64,000 nt of DNA from assembly GCF_002210285.1 (NCBI RefSeq), contig NZ_MWQE01000010.1, forward strand, positions 62,001 through 126,000, written 5' to 3'. This DNA comes from Fibrobacter sp. UWR2. Lineage in GTDB: Bacteria; Fibrobacterota; Fibrobacteria; Fibrobacterales; Fibrobacteraceae. This document shows, piece after piece, positions 35,327 through 44,985 of this stretch. Numbering within the stretch: position 1 is the first letter of the stretch; each line of letters begins with the position of its first letter. The notes beneath the pieces are model-generated. The model did not search any database. It saw only the letters and a list, made by a program, of their open reading frames with translations, and was not told where the DNA came from. Position numbers and translations under genes: made by a program.

Positions 35327-36657
35327 TTCTTCGAGATAATCTTGAACTTGCCTGTCGGAGTGCCCTTGCCCGGCGGGAGAATCATCATCACCTTCTCCAT
35401 GCGGGTTCCGTCCATCTTGAGGACACGGAACTTGTAGCCCTTAATCTCGACCTCCGCACCCGGCGACGGGATAATCCCGAGCGTCGCCTGGATAAGGCCG
35501 GAAAGTGTCTCCACATGGGAGCCTTCAGGCGGAGTGAGTTCCACTTCGAGTTCGTCTTCCAGGTCGGAAAGCGTCATGAGCGGGTCAAGGATGTAGCGGC
35601 CGTCCTTCAGTTTCTGCACGTCATCTTCCTCGTCGACATCGTCCTCGTCGCGGATTTCACCCACGATTTCTTCCAGGATGTCTTCGAGCGTCACGAGACC
35701 GGCCGTACCGCCGTATTCGTCAATGACGATGGCAAGCTGGTTACCCGTCTTGCGCAATTCCGTCAGCAGGTCGTCAATCTTCTTGTGGTAAGGCACGAAC
35801 ACCGGCGGCATCACGATCTTCATGATGTCGAACGGTTCGGAACCATGCTCGGTGTACCATTCCAGAAAGTCGCGGTTCGAAAGGATACCCACGATGTTGT
35901 CCATCGTGTCCTTGTAAACAGGCAGGCGCGAATGGCGTTCGCTGTTCAAGACCTTCACCAAGTCGGCAAGCGGCGTATCCACGTCGATGGCGCACATGTC
36001 CACACGCGGGGTCATGATTTCGCGCACCGGAGTCTCCACGAAGTCGAAGATGTTGAGGATCATCTGCTGTTCTTCTTTTTCAAGGCCCTCGTCTTCACCA
36101 TCCTGCATGTCAGAAAGGTCGGCTTGCACGGCATCGCGCATTTCCTCGGGCAAGAAGCTCAGTTTGGAATCGTAGCCGAAGAGTTCCAGCAACTTCACGA
36201 ACACGACATGGCAGAACTTCGCCACCGGCACAAAAGGCAGGCGGATGATGCGGAAAAGCGGCACAAGAATTACAGACAACGTATCAGGCTTGAGACTTGC
36301 CACCAGGTACGGGATAAATACCGTAAGCACGTACAGCACGGCACATGCCACAATCAGGTAGAGCGCAAGAACCAAGTAGAAGTTGTCATGGAGAACAGGT
36401 AACGAGAAGTACTTCGCATAAAGGAAAAATCCGAGCACGCCGGCACTCACGTTGCCGAAAATGCGTCCGATGGAAACGCACTCGTTAAAGCCGTTCCACT
36501 TCACAAGGGTCGCAATCTTCTCTTCGCGCTCGTTACGCTCCTTAGGGTCGCGCTTTGCGAATATAAGGCTGAACGCACACTTGGTGGCAGAGAACGTAGC
36601 CGACACAAGAACAAACACGCACAAGAATACCGTCAAGACGACGTTATGATTTTCCAT
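35323..36657 (-). CDS. HlyC/CorC (CNNM-type) transporter with CBS pair
   Basis: N-terminal DUF21/CNNM membrane domain (about 1-180, four hydrophobic segments), a tandem CBS pair (about 205-325, [26 protein letters not shown] and [17 protein letters not shown]), and a CorC_HlyC domain (about 345-430). Family members transport or sense Mg2+/Co2+ or affect membrane integrity. The ATG at 36657 overlaps the ybeY stop (TGATG), so the GTG one codon earlier is less likely. The ybeY-CorC order is common in bacteria. Last gene of a three-gene operon. Confidence 0.9.
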   Translation of the reverse strand: MENHNVVLTVFLCVFVLVSATFSATKCAFSLIFAKRDPKERNEREEKIATLVKWNGFNECVSIGRIFGNVSAGVLGFFLYAKYFSLPVLHDNFYLVLALYLIVACAVLYVLTVFIPYLVASLKPDTLSVILVPLFRIIRLPFVPVAKFCHVVFVKLLELFGYDSKLSFLPEEMRDAVQADLSDMQDGEDEGLEKEEQQMILNIFDFVETPVREIMTPRVDMCAIDVDTPLADLVKVLNSERHSRLPVYKDTMDNIVGILSNRDFLEWYTEHGSEPFDIMKIVMPPVFVPYHKKIDDLLTELRKTGNQLAIVIDEYGGTAGLVTLEDILEEIVGEIRDEDDVDEEDDVQKLKDGRYILDPLMTLSDLEDELEVELTPPEGSHVETLSGLIQATLGIIPSPGAEVEIKGYKFRVLKMDGTRMEKVMMILPPGKGTPTGKFKIISKN

Positions 36658-37115
36658 CACGCCTTCTCCTTGTAGAGGTCAAGCCCGAGGAATTCGCATT
36701 CGCGCTTGCGCATGACCTTGCGGTCTGCCGCCTTGATGTGGTCGTAACCAGAGAGGTGCAAGAGCCCGTGAACAATCACGCGCTTGAGTTCGGCATAGAA
36801 CGTGTTGCCGTACTCCGGAGCCTGGCGCTTCACCTGGTCGCGGGCGATATAGATTTCGCCCAAAAAATCCTCTTCGTGCCATTCATACGAAAGCACGTCC
36901 GTCACCTTGTCGAGCCCGCGGTAGTCGCGGTTCATCTCGCGCACGAAGGCATCGGTGCAGAGGACGATATTGACGTTTTTTTCCTTTCCTTCTTCGCGGA
37001 GGAGCTTGCGAGCCATAGCTTCGAACTTGGCCTTCCAAGGGAATACCTCGATATCCCCCTCGCACAGGAAATCAATCTTGTATTTCTTCTTTTTACTACT
37101 AGCAGGGTCTGCCAT
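36657..37115 (-). CDS. ybeY: Endoribonuclease YbeY (rRNA maturation factor)
   Basis: Zinc-dependent RNase in 16S rRNA 3'-end maturation and ribosome quality control. The metal site HGLLHLSGYDH is intact near residues 117-127, and LSYEWHEEDFLGEIYI is typical of the family. 152 residues, normal. The ATG overlaps the stop of the preceding 96-residue gene (TAATG) and its own stop overlaps the CorC-type start (TGATG), so the three are translationally coupled. Confidence 0.95.
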   Translation of the reverse strand: MADPASSKKKKYKIDFLCEGDIEVFPWKAKFEAMARKLLREEGKEKNVNIVLCTDAFVREMNRDYRGLDKVTDVLSYEWHEEDFLGEIYIARDQVKRQAPEYGNTFYAELKRVIVHGLLHLSGYDHIKAADRKVMRKRECEFLGLDLYKEKA

Positions 37116-37405
37116 TAAATGTTATACCACTTCTTGAGGGTTTCAATCATGGCTTCGGCCTGAGCCTTGCCACTGATATTGAACTTGCTGCGAGCCTTGA
37201 ACGCACCACCGGCCTTCTGGTAACGGCGCAGATAAACTTTCGGTTCGCCAAACTCACCCGTTTTGGCGTTTTTTTCTTGGCAAAGGAACATCATGGTCTG
37301 CCAGGCACCCTTGGTAAGGGTGACCTTGTCGAGTTCCTTGATAATCTGCTCGCCGGTTTCGACGTCGCTCATTTCCACGGTGGGTTCTTCTACTTCGATA
37401 CTCAT
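37115..37405 (-). CDS. Conserved-looking 96-residue protein of unknown function, first gene of the ybeY operon
   Basis: GAGG six bases before the ATG. An acidic N-terminus (MSIEVEEPTVEMSDVETGEQ) is followed by a compact domain (TLTKGAWQTMMFLCQEKN to KAQAEAMIETLKKWYNI). The basic-aromatic pattern (KVYLRRYQKAGGAFKARSKFNIS) could bind nucleic acid, but no family is recognised. Stop-start overlap with ybeY suggests a function linked to RNA processing or ribosomes; this is only contextual. Confidence 0.7.
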   Translation of the reverse strand: MSIEVEEPTVEMSDVETGEQIIKELDKVTLTKGAWQTMMFLCQEKNAKTGEFGEPKVYLRRYQKAGGAFKARSKFNISGKAQAEAMIETLKKWYNI

Positions 37406-37520
37406 TTGTGTCCTCTTTTAATTAGCACAAAAAACTTATACCAAAGATACAATTATTGCACGCTTTTTAACCACAATAAAATATATTTATAACATGTTTA
37501 CATCTCGCAAGCGAGGAATT

Positions 37521-39467
37521 ATGTCTTTTTCTGCGAAAATCAAGGTATCGATAGTACTGCTCATGGCAGTCGGGTCCTGTGCCATGGCCGCAAAAAGCAC
37601 CACGGGCAAGGTCGTCGGTCAGCTTGGTGACACAAAAGTCCAAAAAGCAACCAAGATTGGCGAATGGAGTGACTTAAAGATCGGTAACAAGGTCAAGGAA
37701 AAAGACCAGATTCACACAGGTATCGAATCCAGTGTCGCCATCGCCCTTTCCGACGGTAGTTCCATCGTAGTCCAGGAACTCTCTCTCGTAGAATTTACCA
37801 CACTTCAGGCCGAAAACGGCGCCCAGGTCGCCCTTACCGACGTGAAGACCGGCAAGGTCAAGTTCGACGCCCAGAAACAGCACTCCGGCGGAAGCTTCAA
37901 GTTCAAGACAGCCACCGCCACAGCAGCAATCCGCGGTACAAGCGGCCTCTTCGGCATGACACCAGGCAACGCGGCGGCCATCCTTTCGCTTGCCAACGGC
38001 AACGGTCTGTTCCGCACTATCGAAGGCAGTGAATGCGACGTTGTCGGAGGCCAGACGGCCTTCTTCAGAAAGGGGTCGAAAAAGTGTAACGTCATCGAGG
38101 CCAAATCCTCCGGTAACCGCCATTACCTAAAGATGATCGAAGCCTTTCTGGATGACGCAAGCAAATCCGACGAGCAGGTCATCTCCGAATCAATGGCGGC
38201 CGATAGCGCTTTCCAGTCCGAAATCGAAAAGGTCAAGGACCTGCTAAAGTGCCAATTCGATGCCCTAGAAGACACGATTACCACGAACTCCGTTACTATC
38301 AAGGGTGCCTGTAACGCCGGCGTGAAGCTCGTCCTTTCGGGCGCAAATATCGAAAACCCCAGCGGATTCGAATACACTACAAGCTGGGCCCCGAGCGCCG
38401 ACGGAGCAAAAAAGTTCGCCGCAACCTGCAGCATTACGCTCGACGTCCCGTGCCAGAACGAGAAAGAGAAGGGCAAGACTCCCCAGGTATGCAAAAAGGA
38501 AGTTTCTGCAGAATGCGGCCTGCTGACCACATTCTACAAGGCTAGCGATGATTCCACAGAAATCGATTCCAGCGCGGCAAAGCCCTTCGAGGTGACCACT
38601 GTCTCGCCAGTAACGGTCTGTGACCCCGGTTCCGTCACCATCGAGGGGACCTTCGACCAGACCGACCCCAACGGAACCCTCTTCGTCAAGATTAACAAGT
38701 ACAAGTCGAGGAACCTCGTGCCCCTGAGCGCCAACGGAGAATTCTCGCACACGATTACCATCAACGACATCCTCCGCAACTGGAACGAGACGGAAGTTAC
38801 CGTAGAATACCAGGGAAAGAGTGGCACGTTCAGCAAGAAAATCAAGTTGAATATCGACAAGACCTGCAAGCAGGTGAACCAGCTCCGCCCGACGATTACC
38901 TTTATCAGTGCAGACTCGATCAGGTGCAGAGCCTCCTTCTCGCTCCTCGGGGCCAATGACGACCTGGTTATCCTCTCCCGCAAAATCGACGGAGGGAACG
39001 CCAAGGAGAACTCGTTCAACAAGAACGCCATCTACATAGCGGACCTAAAGACTGGCGTCCATGAATACACAATTACAGCCGAAGACCAAGCCGGCAACAA
39101 GAGCACACTCAAGAAGACCCTGGGATGCTACCCCCTGAGCCAACCGAAAATCGAACATTCTGGCGGAATCATCGAAACCCCGCGTGTGCCTCCGGCACCT
39201 CCGCAGGCAGCATCAACCCTCATCCATAAGACTATGCGCTTCAGGATTACGGGCGTACCGCAGCAGGACCCCATCCACATCAGGACCATCCGGATTATCC
39301 AGGACCAAAAGAACACTCTTCTCGTAATCCGCAACGACCAGATTACGGATCTTGAATACAATATTCCGGTAACCCTTTCGCGCGACACCACTTCATATAT
39401 AAAAGTTTATGTTGAAATGAAAAATGGCAGGAAAATCACCTCCGTCAAGGTATACAAGGTTCCATAA
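37521..39467 (+). CDS. Secreted FecR-domain protein with Ig-like repeats
   Basis: The ATG at 37521 is five bases after GAGG; an upstream in-frame ATG (37494) lacks one. After a signal peptide (about 1-24) a FecR domain spans about 30-160 (GDTKVQKATKIGEWSDLKIG, TGIESSVAIALSDGSSIVVQ, TATAAIRGTSGLFGM). Several Ig-like beta-sandwiches fill the rest (about 240-640), with paired cysteines. There is no transmembrane anchor and no sigma factor gene beside it, unlike classical FecR anti-sigma regulators, so it is more likely a structural or peptidoglycan/OMP-associated protein. The stop overlaps the next gene's start (TAATG). Confidence 0.8.
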   Translation: MSFSAKIKVSIVLLMAVGSCAMAAKSTTGKVVGQLGDTKVQKATKIGEWSDLKIGNKVKEKDQIHTGIESSVAIALSDGSSIVVQELSLVEFTTLQAENGAQVALTDVKTGKVKFDAQKQHSGGSFKFKTATATAAIRGTSGLFGMTPGNAAAILSLANGNGLFRTIEGSECDVVGGQTAFFRKGSKKCNVIEAKSSGNRHYLKMIEAFLDDASKSDEQVISESMAADSAFQSEIEKVKDLLKCQFDALEDTITTNSVTIKGACNAGVKLVLSGANIENPSGFEYTTSWAPSADGAKKFAATCSITLDVPCQNEKEKGKTPQVCKKEVSAECGLLTTFYKASDDSTEIDSSAAKPFEVTTVSPVTVCDPGSVTIEGTFDQTDPNGTLFVKINKYKSRNLVPLSANGEFSHTITINDILRNWNETEVTVEYQGKSGTFSKKIKLNIDKTCKQVNQLRPTITFISADSIRCRASFSLLGANDDLVILSRKIDGGNAKENSFNKNAIYIADLKTGVHEYTITAEDQAGNKSTLKKTLGCYPLSQPKIEHSGGIIETPRVPPAPPQAASTLIHKTMRFRITGVPQQDPIHIRTIRIIQDQKNTLLVIRNDQITDLEYNIPVTLSRDTTSYIKVYVEMKNGRKITSVKVYKVP

Positions 39468-42400
39468 TGAAACATCCTTACAAGACTCTTCTTTCCACGA
39501 TTGCCATTGGTTCAGCAATAGTATTTGCACAGGCACCCGATACGACCGCAAAGGCTGTTCCTGTACAGGCCGATTCTACACAGGTTTCCGATTCCACCGC
39601 AACTCCGGCACCGGAGGCTGATGTTGCGAAGGTGGCCGCCGATTCCGCCACAGGCGGTTTCGTCGCCGACACGACGATGCCCCCGCCTTCGCTCCTCGAA
39701 GGAACGGAACTCGCCGGCAATGTTCACGGCTTCTTGAAAATCGACAAGTCCCCGTACCTCGTTACCGAAGACCTCGTCGTAGCCCCGAACACGAGCCTCA
39801 TCATAGAGCCGGGTGTCGTCCTCTATTTCAAGCCGGGAACCGGCATCCAGGTGAACAAGGGCCAGCTCGTCATCGCAGGCTCCAAGATTTCTCCTGTCAC
39901 CCTGCGTTCTGCATACGACCGTCCGAAGGCCGGCGACTGGAAGGGCATCACCATCACCGGTGACGAGCGCGCAGAAATCAGGAACGTCCATATCAGCGAC
40001 GCGGAAGCAGGCATCGCCGTAGAAAACAGTTCCATGGACCTGCAGGGCGCCGTCATCGAGAACACCTCCGTTCGCGGCGTATATGCACGCAACGCCAGCA
40101 TCTCGGTCAGCGACTGTGAATTCATCGGCAACCAGGTCGCCCTAAACATTTCGAACTACGGTTTCGGCAAGATCGAGCGCGGCAAGTTCCAGAAGAACAA
40201 GGTCGCCATCATGAACTCCGAACTTGCAGAGACAAATATCTCGTCGACACTCATCAGCGAGAACGAGATTGGCGTACTCAATATGGGTAACAGCCTCATC
40301 TCGCTGAGCAACACCAAAATCGGCAAGAACGATCTCGGCGTTTCGTCGGCAGAAGTGCTCGACCCGACAATCATCGAGGCTGTCAAGGAAAACAAGGTTG
40401 ACCTGGACAACGAAGCGGTCGCCACATCTGCGCTCCTTCCGCCTTCACCCGAGATTCCGGGCATCGAGCAGCGTCCGCTCCGACCGAACGACAAGATTTC
40501 CTCCGTTGCCGACGAACGTTCGTACGCGCTCACCGACAGCGATTCCACGCAGGCTCGCTGGAGCATCATCGGCAATGCGATGATCGGCGGAGCGTACCAT
40601 ATCGTAAACACGAGCGAAAACGATAGTAAGGAAAATGACATTATCGGCAACGACACCATCGCCCCGGGCAAGGAATACAAGAACAACTTCCAGGTTCCCG
40701 GCCTTGTCGGCAAGGCTAGTGCCTACCTCCTCATGCAATCCGTAGACGGCGAGACCATCGAGTTCAACGCCGACCTGAGTGCCGATTCCTGGAACCATTT
40801 CTCCCCGAACCCGGTCTCCCTGAGCTACACCGACGCCTACAACAGGGTTGTCCTAGGCGACTTCCAGCTGATGGGCGGCGAAACCTACCTGGCCGGGCTC
40901 CCGGTATTCGGCGCGGACTACACCGTTTCGCTCATGAAGAACAATGCCGACCAGCCGCTCTTCCAGTTGAACGGATTCTTCGGCGAAGCAAGGCGTAGCC
41001 TCGTAGAAGGCGACCGTCACCCCTATATCTACAACGATTACATCGATGACGGCGAACTCCAGGCCCAACGCCTCGCCTATGGCGGATTCGTCAAATGGGC
41101 GCCAGTACGCCGTTTCGATGCAAAGCTCGGCGTAATCTACGCAAACGACGAACTTGAAGACCCGCTGCTGCGCGACGGTGCCAGCAGTTCCTGGGCAACG
41201 AGTGACCCGATACAGGAATCCTTCACGCTCTATGCCGATGGAAACTGGCTGTTCTTCCCCGGCGACATCGAACTCAACGGACAGATTGCAGTTGGCCGTG
41301 CCGACACTACCGACGTGGTTCGCCAGAGGGCAATCAACAAGGTGTTCTCCGATGCGAAAATCAGCACATCGTCTTACAACTTGCTCCGCCAGCTGATGCA
41401 GAACACATCGCGCATCAACCAGCTTTCCGACGCGGAACTCAACTCTATCTTCGGCGACAACACGACACTTAGCCGCAAGCAGATGCGCGACTCCCTGCAG
41501 GCACTCATCAGCAAGGCCAAGTACGCACAGAAAGACGAAGAAGAAAACCGCGACGACGATCGCGTTCTCGGCCTCAACTGGGGCAGTCAGAATTTCGCCA
41601 TTGGTGCATCGCTCAACTGGAATATCTACAAGACAAGTATCAATGGTCACATCAAGTATGTGGGCGAAGACTTCTATAGCGCCGGTTCCCCGAACCAACT
41701 TTCGGACACACGTGAATTTGGCGGACGCATTGAACAAGACATTCTCGGATTCTGGGACCTCGGATTCCAGTACCAGATTAATGTCGAAAACGCTGCCAAG
41801 GGCAAGAAAACCAACATTTTCGGCCTAAGCGAAGGTACGGAATGGGGCCTTTTCGGCGATGACGAAGGTTCCTGGTTCGACAAGCACGAACTCGACAACG
41901 ATCGTACCAAGTACATCCAGAACGTCGGTCTTGACAACTTGTTCAAGATCAACAAGAACGTCGATGTAAGTTTCGCATACAACTTCGAATACAAGACCCA
42001 ATACCGTCCATTCCAGTTGCACCACAACTACGTGCTCGAAGACGGCATTTATAAGGACGACTGGTTCAAAGCCCGCAAGGGACGTGATTCCATCGTGATT
42101 GAGGAAGGCGATGATTCCACCCATGTCGACAGAGAAAGATGGGCCGAATACATGTCACTCGCAAAGGATTCCGTCATCGCATCGCGATTCCAGGAAAGGC
42201 TCTTCAAGCACACCTGGAACCTCGGAGCAACAGTCCGCGCGTTCAATTCCGTATTCAAGGTGAATGGCCTGTGGACCTACCGTACCGACGGATCCGTATT
42301 CCACAGGGACAGCCTGGTCGAAGACATGGACCTCTCGAATTCCACTTGGGGCAAGCTCGGATACTACTTTGGCGGTTCCAACTACTTCGAGCAATCCTAC

Positions 42401-42781
42401 CCCATCTCCGTGACGACGACTCTTCCGATTCTCCAGAACCGTTTTGCCATCACGCCGCGTTTCAAGAGCTACAACCGCGACAACATGGGTGAATTCGAAA
42501 TCTACATCGAAGACGAATTCGAGATGCCGTTCAAGAACCGCTTCCTGATACTAGGCATCAACTCTTCGTTCCGCTACATGACCACCAGCTGGGAAGAAAA
42601 CGACAAAGACATCGAAGAAACCGAAATGGACATTCTCAGCAACGTAAACCTCCGCGTGAACCACAACAAGAAGTTCTACACGGAATGGTTCGTGGGAACG
42701 GCGGTCTATTTCCGGCCCGACAACAAGAGCAACGAATACAGCGACATCTACATGGGCGTGAACGCGCACTACGTATTCTGA
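39467..42781 (+). CDS. Large outer-membrane protein: beta-helix domain plus C-terminal beta-barrel
   Basis: 1104 residues. Signal peptide about 1-22, an Ala/Thr/Asp linker (about 23-75), a right-handed beta-helix (about 85-310) seen as repeated short strands such as NTSLIIEPGVVLYFKPGTGIQ-like and VNKGQLVIAG, VENSSMDLQGAVIENTS, NSLISLSNTKIG. A long C-terminal region (about 380-1104) has alternating strands and ends in VF, as in BAM-assembled barrels. The DKSPYLVTEDLVVAPNTSL opening is like bacterial surface beta-helix proteins. Translationally coupled to the FecR-domain gene. The pair may form a surface complex for adhesion or transport; function unknown. Confidence 0.75.
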   Translation: MKHPYKTLLSTIAIGSAIVFAQAPDTTAKAVPVQADSTQVSDSTATPAPEADVAKVAADSATGGFVADTTMPPPSLLEGTELAGNVHGFLKIDKSPYLVTEDLVVAPNTSLIIEPGVVLYFKPGTGIQVNKGQLVIAGSKISPVTLRSAYDRPKAGDWKGITITGDERAEIRNVHISDAEAGIAVENSSMDLQGAVIENTSVRGVYARNASISVSDCEFIGNQVALNISNYGFGKIERGKFQKNKVAIMNSELAETNISSTLISENEIGVLNMGNSLISLSNTKIGKNDLGVSSAEVLDPTIIEAVKENKVDLDNEAVATSALLPPSPEIPGIEQRPLRPNDKISSVADERSYALTDSDSTQARWSIIGNAMIGGAYHIVNTSENDSKENDIIGNDTIAPGKEYKNNFQVPGLVGKASAYLLMQSVDGETIEFNADLSADSWNHFSPNPVSLSYTDAYNRVVLGDFQLMGGETYLAGLPVFGADYTVSLMKNNADQPLFQLNGFFGEARRSLVEGDRHPYIYNDYIDDGELQAQRLAYGGFVKWAPVRRFDAKLGVIYANDELEDPLLRDGASSSWATSDPIQESFTLYADGNWLFFPGDIELNGQIAVGRADTTDVVRQRAINKVFSDAKISTSSYNLLRQLMQNTSRINQLSDAELNSIFGDNTTLSRKQMRDSLQALISKAKYAQKDEEENRDDDRVLGLNWGSQNFAIGASLNWNIYKTSINGHIKYVGEDFYSAGSPNQLSDTREFGGRIEQDILGFWDLGFQYQINVENAAKGKKTNIFGLSEGTEWGLFGDDEGSWFDKHELDNDRTKYIQNVGLDNLFKINKNVDVSFAYNFEYKTQYRPFQLHHNYVLEDGIYKDDWFKARKGRDSIVIEEGDDSTHVDRERWAEYMSLAKDSVIASRFQERLFKHTWNLGATVRAFNSVFKVNGLWTYRTDGSVFHRDSLVEDMDLSNSTWGKLGYYFGGSNYFEQSYPISVTTTLPILQNRFAITPRFKSYNRDNMGEFEIYIEDEFEMPFKNRFLILGINSSFRYMTTSWEENDKDIEETEMDILSNVNLRVNHNKKFYTEWFVGTAVYFRPDNKSNEYSDIYMGVNAHYVF

Positions 42782-42842
42782 CGAGACCGTTCGCGCCTAG
42801 CCCAGGTTTTAAATTGCTCCGGCAAGCGCTCACTCTCACTCC

Positions 42843-42867
42843 AAAGGTCCGTTAATACGGGCCTTTT
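42843..42867 (+). terminator. Terminator of the FecR / beta-helix operon
   Basis: 9-bp stem AAAGGTCCG (42843-42851) with CGGGCCTTT (42858-42866), one G-T pair, TTAATA loop, ending in TTTTCC. Confidence 0.6.
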
Positions 42868-42922
42868 CCGTTCACGGGGTACTGCTAATTTCGAAATCAC
42901 TTACCAGTTTTTTATTTTTGGG

Positions 42923-44518
42923 ATGATGCTCACCTACCGCTACAGAGAATTGGCCGTAGCCCTCGAAAAGAAGGGTGAAGTACGCCATGCCTTGGCGCGC
43001 GAACTGCGCTTGAACCCTGAGGAGATATTTAATCTAGTGGTAGAGAGGTTTGCGCTGGACAGCCGCCGCAAGGGAGCACCACACTGGAGTTACAACGTCA
43101 TCTTTGACGTAGCGCGCCCGCTACACGCCTCGGGCAATGCGGCCCGCGGGCTAATCGAGGCTACACGGGAGCGCGAATCACTAGAAAGTGACCCGCTTAC
43201 CGCAAGCGTTCCGATGGCAAGCCATGTGGACGTTATCGGAGCGGGCCCCGCAGGGCTGTGGGCAGCCCTCCACCTGCTGCGTCGCGGATTCACCGTCGAT
43301 TTGTACGAGCAGGGAAAAACCGTAGAGGAGCGGTTCCGCGACATCCGCAGGTTCTTCGCCGACCGAATCTTCAACGAACATTCCAACGTACTGTTCGGCG
43401 AAGGCGGGGCCGGCGCATTCAGTGACGGCAAGCTCAACACCCGCAGCCGCAATATTTTTTCGGAAACGGTCCTGCGCGACATGGTGGATTTCGGCGTAGA
43501 CGAAAGTGTCGTGACGTTTGCGAAACCGCACATTGGCACCGACAGGCTCGTGCTGATGCTGCGCCAGATCCGCGCGGAGATTGCACGGCTCGGCGGGAAG
43601 ATACACTTCAATACCGCGCTTGAGGATGTGGAAATCAAGGAAGGCCGGATTTGCGCGATTAAATTAAATGAATTAAACAGCGCCGCCCGCTGGCAAAAGT
43701 GCGAAGCCCTGGTACTTGCCACGGGGCATTCCGCCCGCGGGATTTATGAACTCCTGGCCGCCCGCGGGGTGACACTCGAAAGCAAGGCCTTCGCGATGGG
43801 CGTACGCGTAGAACACCCGCAGGCCCTTATCAACCTCAGGCAACTCGGGAAGGGCGTAGACACGCGCCTCACGGGTGCCGCCGAATACTTCCTCGCCACC
43901 CCGACACTTAACAAGACGAGCAGCGCCTACAGTTTCTGCATGTGCCCGGGTGGAGTCCTGGTGCCCTGCGCATCGGAACCGGGAACGCTCGCCACCAACG
44001 GCATGAGCTACAGCCGCCGCAACGGGCACACCGCAAACGGCGCGATTGTCGTACCCGTAGAAGCGAGCGAGACGACCTTCGGCGGGCTCGATTTCCAGCG
44101 CAAGACGGAACGAGACGCCTTCGAGGTCGGCGGCAAGGCATACGCCGCACCGGCACAGACCATCAAATCATTCCTCGCCCACCACGCCGACAGAAATTTG
44201 CCCAAAACGACTTACCCCTGCGGGCTTGTCGCCTGCAACATGTGGGACTGGCTTGACAAGAAAATCTGCAAATCGCTTGCAGAAGGTTTCCAAAATTTTG
44301 ACCGCAAGATTCCGGGATTTATCGAGCAGGGCCTGATTGTCGCGCCCGAGACGCGAACAAGTTCCCCGGTACGCATCACGCGCAATAACGATACGCTAGA
44401 AAGCGTCAACACGCAGGGGCTCTTTGTGCTCGGTGAAGGCGCTGGCTATTCCGGCGGAATCGTCACAAGCGCCGCAGACGGCGTAAGACTCGCTGTACGA
44501 GCGAAGAGAAGCGAGTAA
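42923..44518 (+). CDS. FAD-dependent dehydrogenase (COG2509-type oxidoreductase)
   Basis: N-terminal small domain (about 1-85) followed by a Rossmann FAD site VDVIGAGPAGLWAALHLLRRG (about 101-121) and the FAD-contact FGEGGAGAFSDGKLNTR (about 156-172); GEGAGYSGGIVTSAADG at the C-terminus closes the flavin site. This is the pattern of the uncharacterised FAD dehydrogenase family COG2509, whose substrate is unknown. 531 residues, normal. No Shine-Dalgarno is obvious. Flanked by a terminator and by a convergent YbjQ-like gene, so probably monocistronic. Confidence 0.85.
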   Translation: MMLTYRYRELAVALEKKGEVRHALARELRLNPEEIFNLVVERFALDSRRKGAPHWSYNVIFDVARPLHASGNAARGLIEATRERESLESDPLTASVPMASHVDVIGAGPAGLWAALHLLRRGFTVDLYEQGKTVEERFRDIRRFFADRIFNEHSNVLFGEGGAGAFSDGKLNTRSRNIFSETVLRDMVDFGVDESVVTFAKPHIGTDRLVLMLRQIRAEIARLGGKIHFNTALEDVEIKEGRICAIKLNELNSAARWQKCEALVLATGHSARGIYELLAARGVTLESKAFAMGVRVEHPQALINLRQLGKGVDTRLTGAAEYFLATPTLNKTSSAYSFCMCPGGVLVPCASEPGTLATNGMSYSRRNGHTANGAIVVPVEASETTFGGLDFQRKTERDAFEVGGKAYAAPAQTIKSFLAHHADRNLPKTTYPCGLVACNMWDWLDKKICKSLAEGFQNFDRKIPGFIEQGLIVAPETRTSSPVRITRNNDTLESVNTQGLFVLGEGAGYSGGIVTSAADGVRLAVRAKRSE

Positions 44519-44619
44519 AGGGCCCCCCTCAAGGCAAACTGTCGCCATAAATGAGTGAGTGAACACTCGAACGAAGTGAATGTGTGAACGTGTAAATAGA
44601 CTCTTGAAGCAAACAAGAA

Positions 44620-44931
44620 TTACTTGAATTTCACGGCAGTCCCGTACACGATAATTTCGGACGACCCCGCCATGACAGATGACGTCGCAAAGCGCACGTT
44701 CACAACAGCGTCACCACCGATACGGGACGCTTCGTCTATCATGCGCTGCATCGCGATGTTGCGAGCATCGTTCAGCATCTCGGTATAGCCGGCAATTTCG
44801 CCACCGATAATCGTCTTGAGGCCCGCAAAAATATCGCGCACAACGTTCTTGCTGAACACGACACTGCCCTTGACCACCTGGATAGTCTCAATTTCCTTGC
44901 CCGTAATAAAGTCTGTCGTTACAATCTGCAT
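44620..44931 (-). CDS. YbjQ/DUF74-family protein
   Basis: 103 residues matching the YbjQ pattern throughout: VKGSVVFSKNVVRDIFAGLKTIIGGE, ARNIAMQRMIDEASRIGGDAVVNVRF and a C-terminal GTAVKF. Family members form pentamers of unknown function, sometimes called heavy-metal-binding domain proteins. GGAGG lies eight bases before the chosen ATG; another ATG lies closer to it. The upstream gene is the CcsBA gene, 54 bases away on the same strand. Confidence 0.9.
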   Translation of the reverse strand: MQIVTTDFITGKEIETIQVVKGSVVFSKNVVRDIFAGLKTIIGGEIAGYTEMLNDARNIAMQRMIDEASRIGGDAVVNVRFATSSVMAGSSEIIVYGTAVKFK

Positions 44932-44985
44932 ATTCCATGCCTCCTTTTTTGCATGAATATATAAAAAACAGCGTTGATTTGAATT

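Noticed and set aside
37521-39467. FecI/FecR iron-signalling system
   Set aside because: No sigma factor, no TonB receptor plug and no membrane anchor in the FecR-domain protein.
44519-44619. Low-complexity GTGAA/GAGTGAG segment as a regulatory repeat or small RNA
   Set aside because: It resembles the GAGCGAG-type sequence near the tRNA but shares no exact long match, and has no promoter or terminator; likely simple drifting intergenic DNA.
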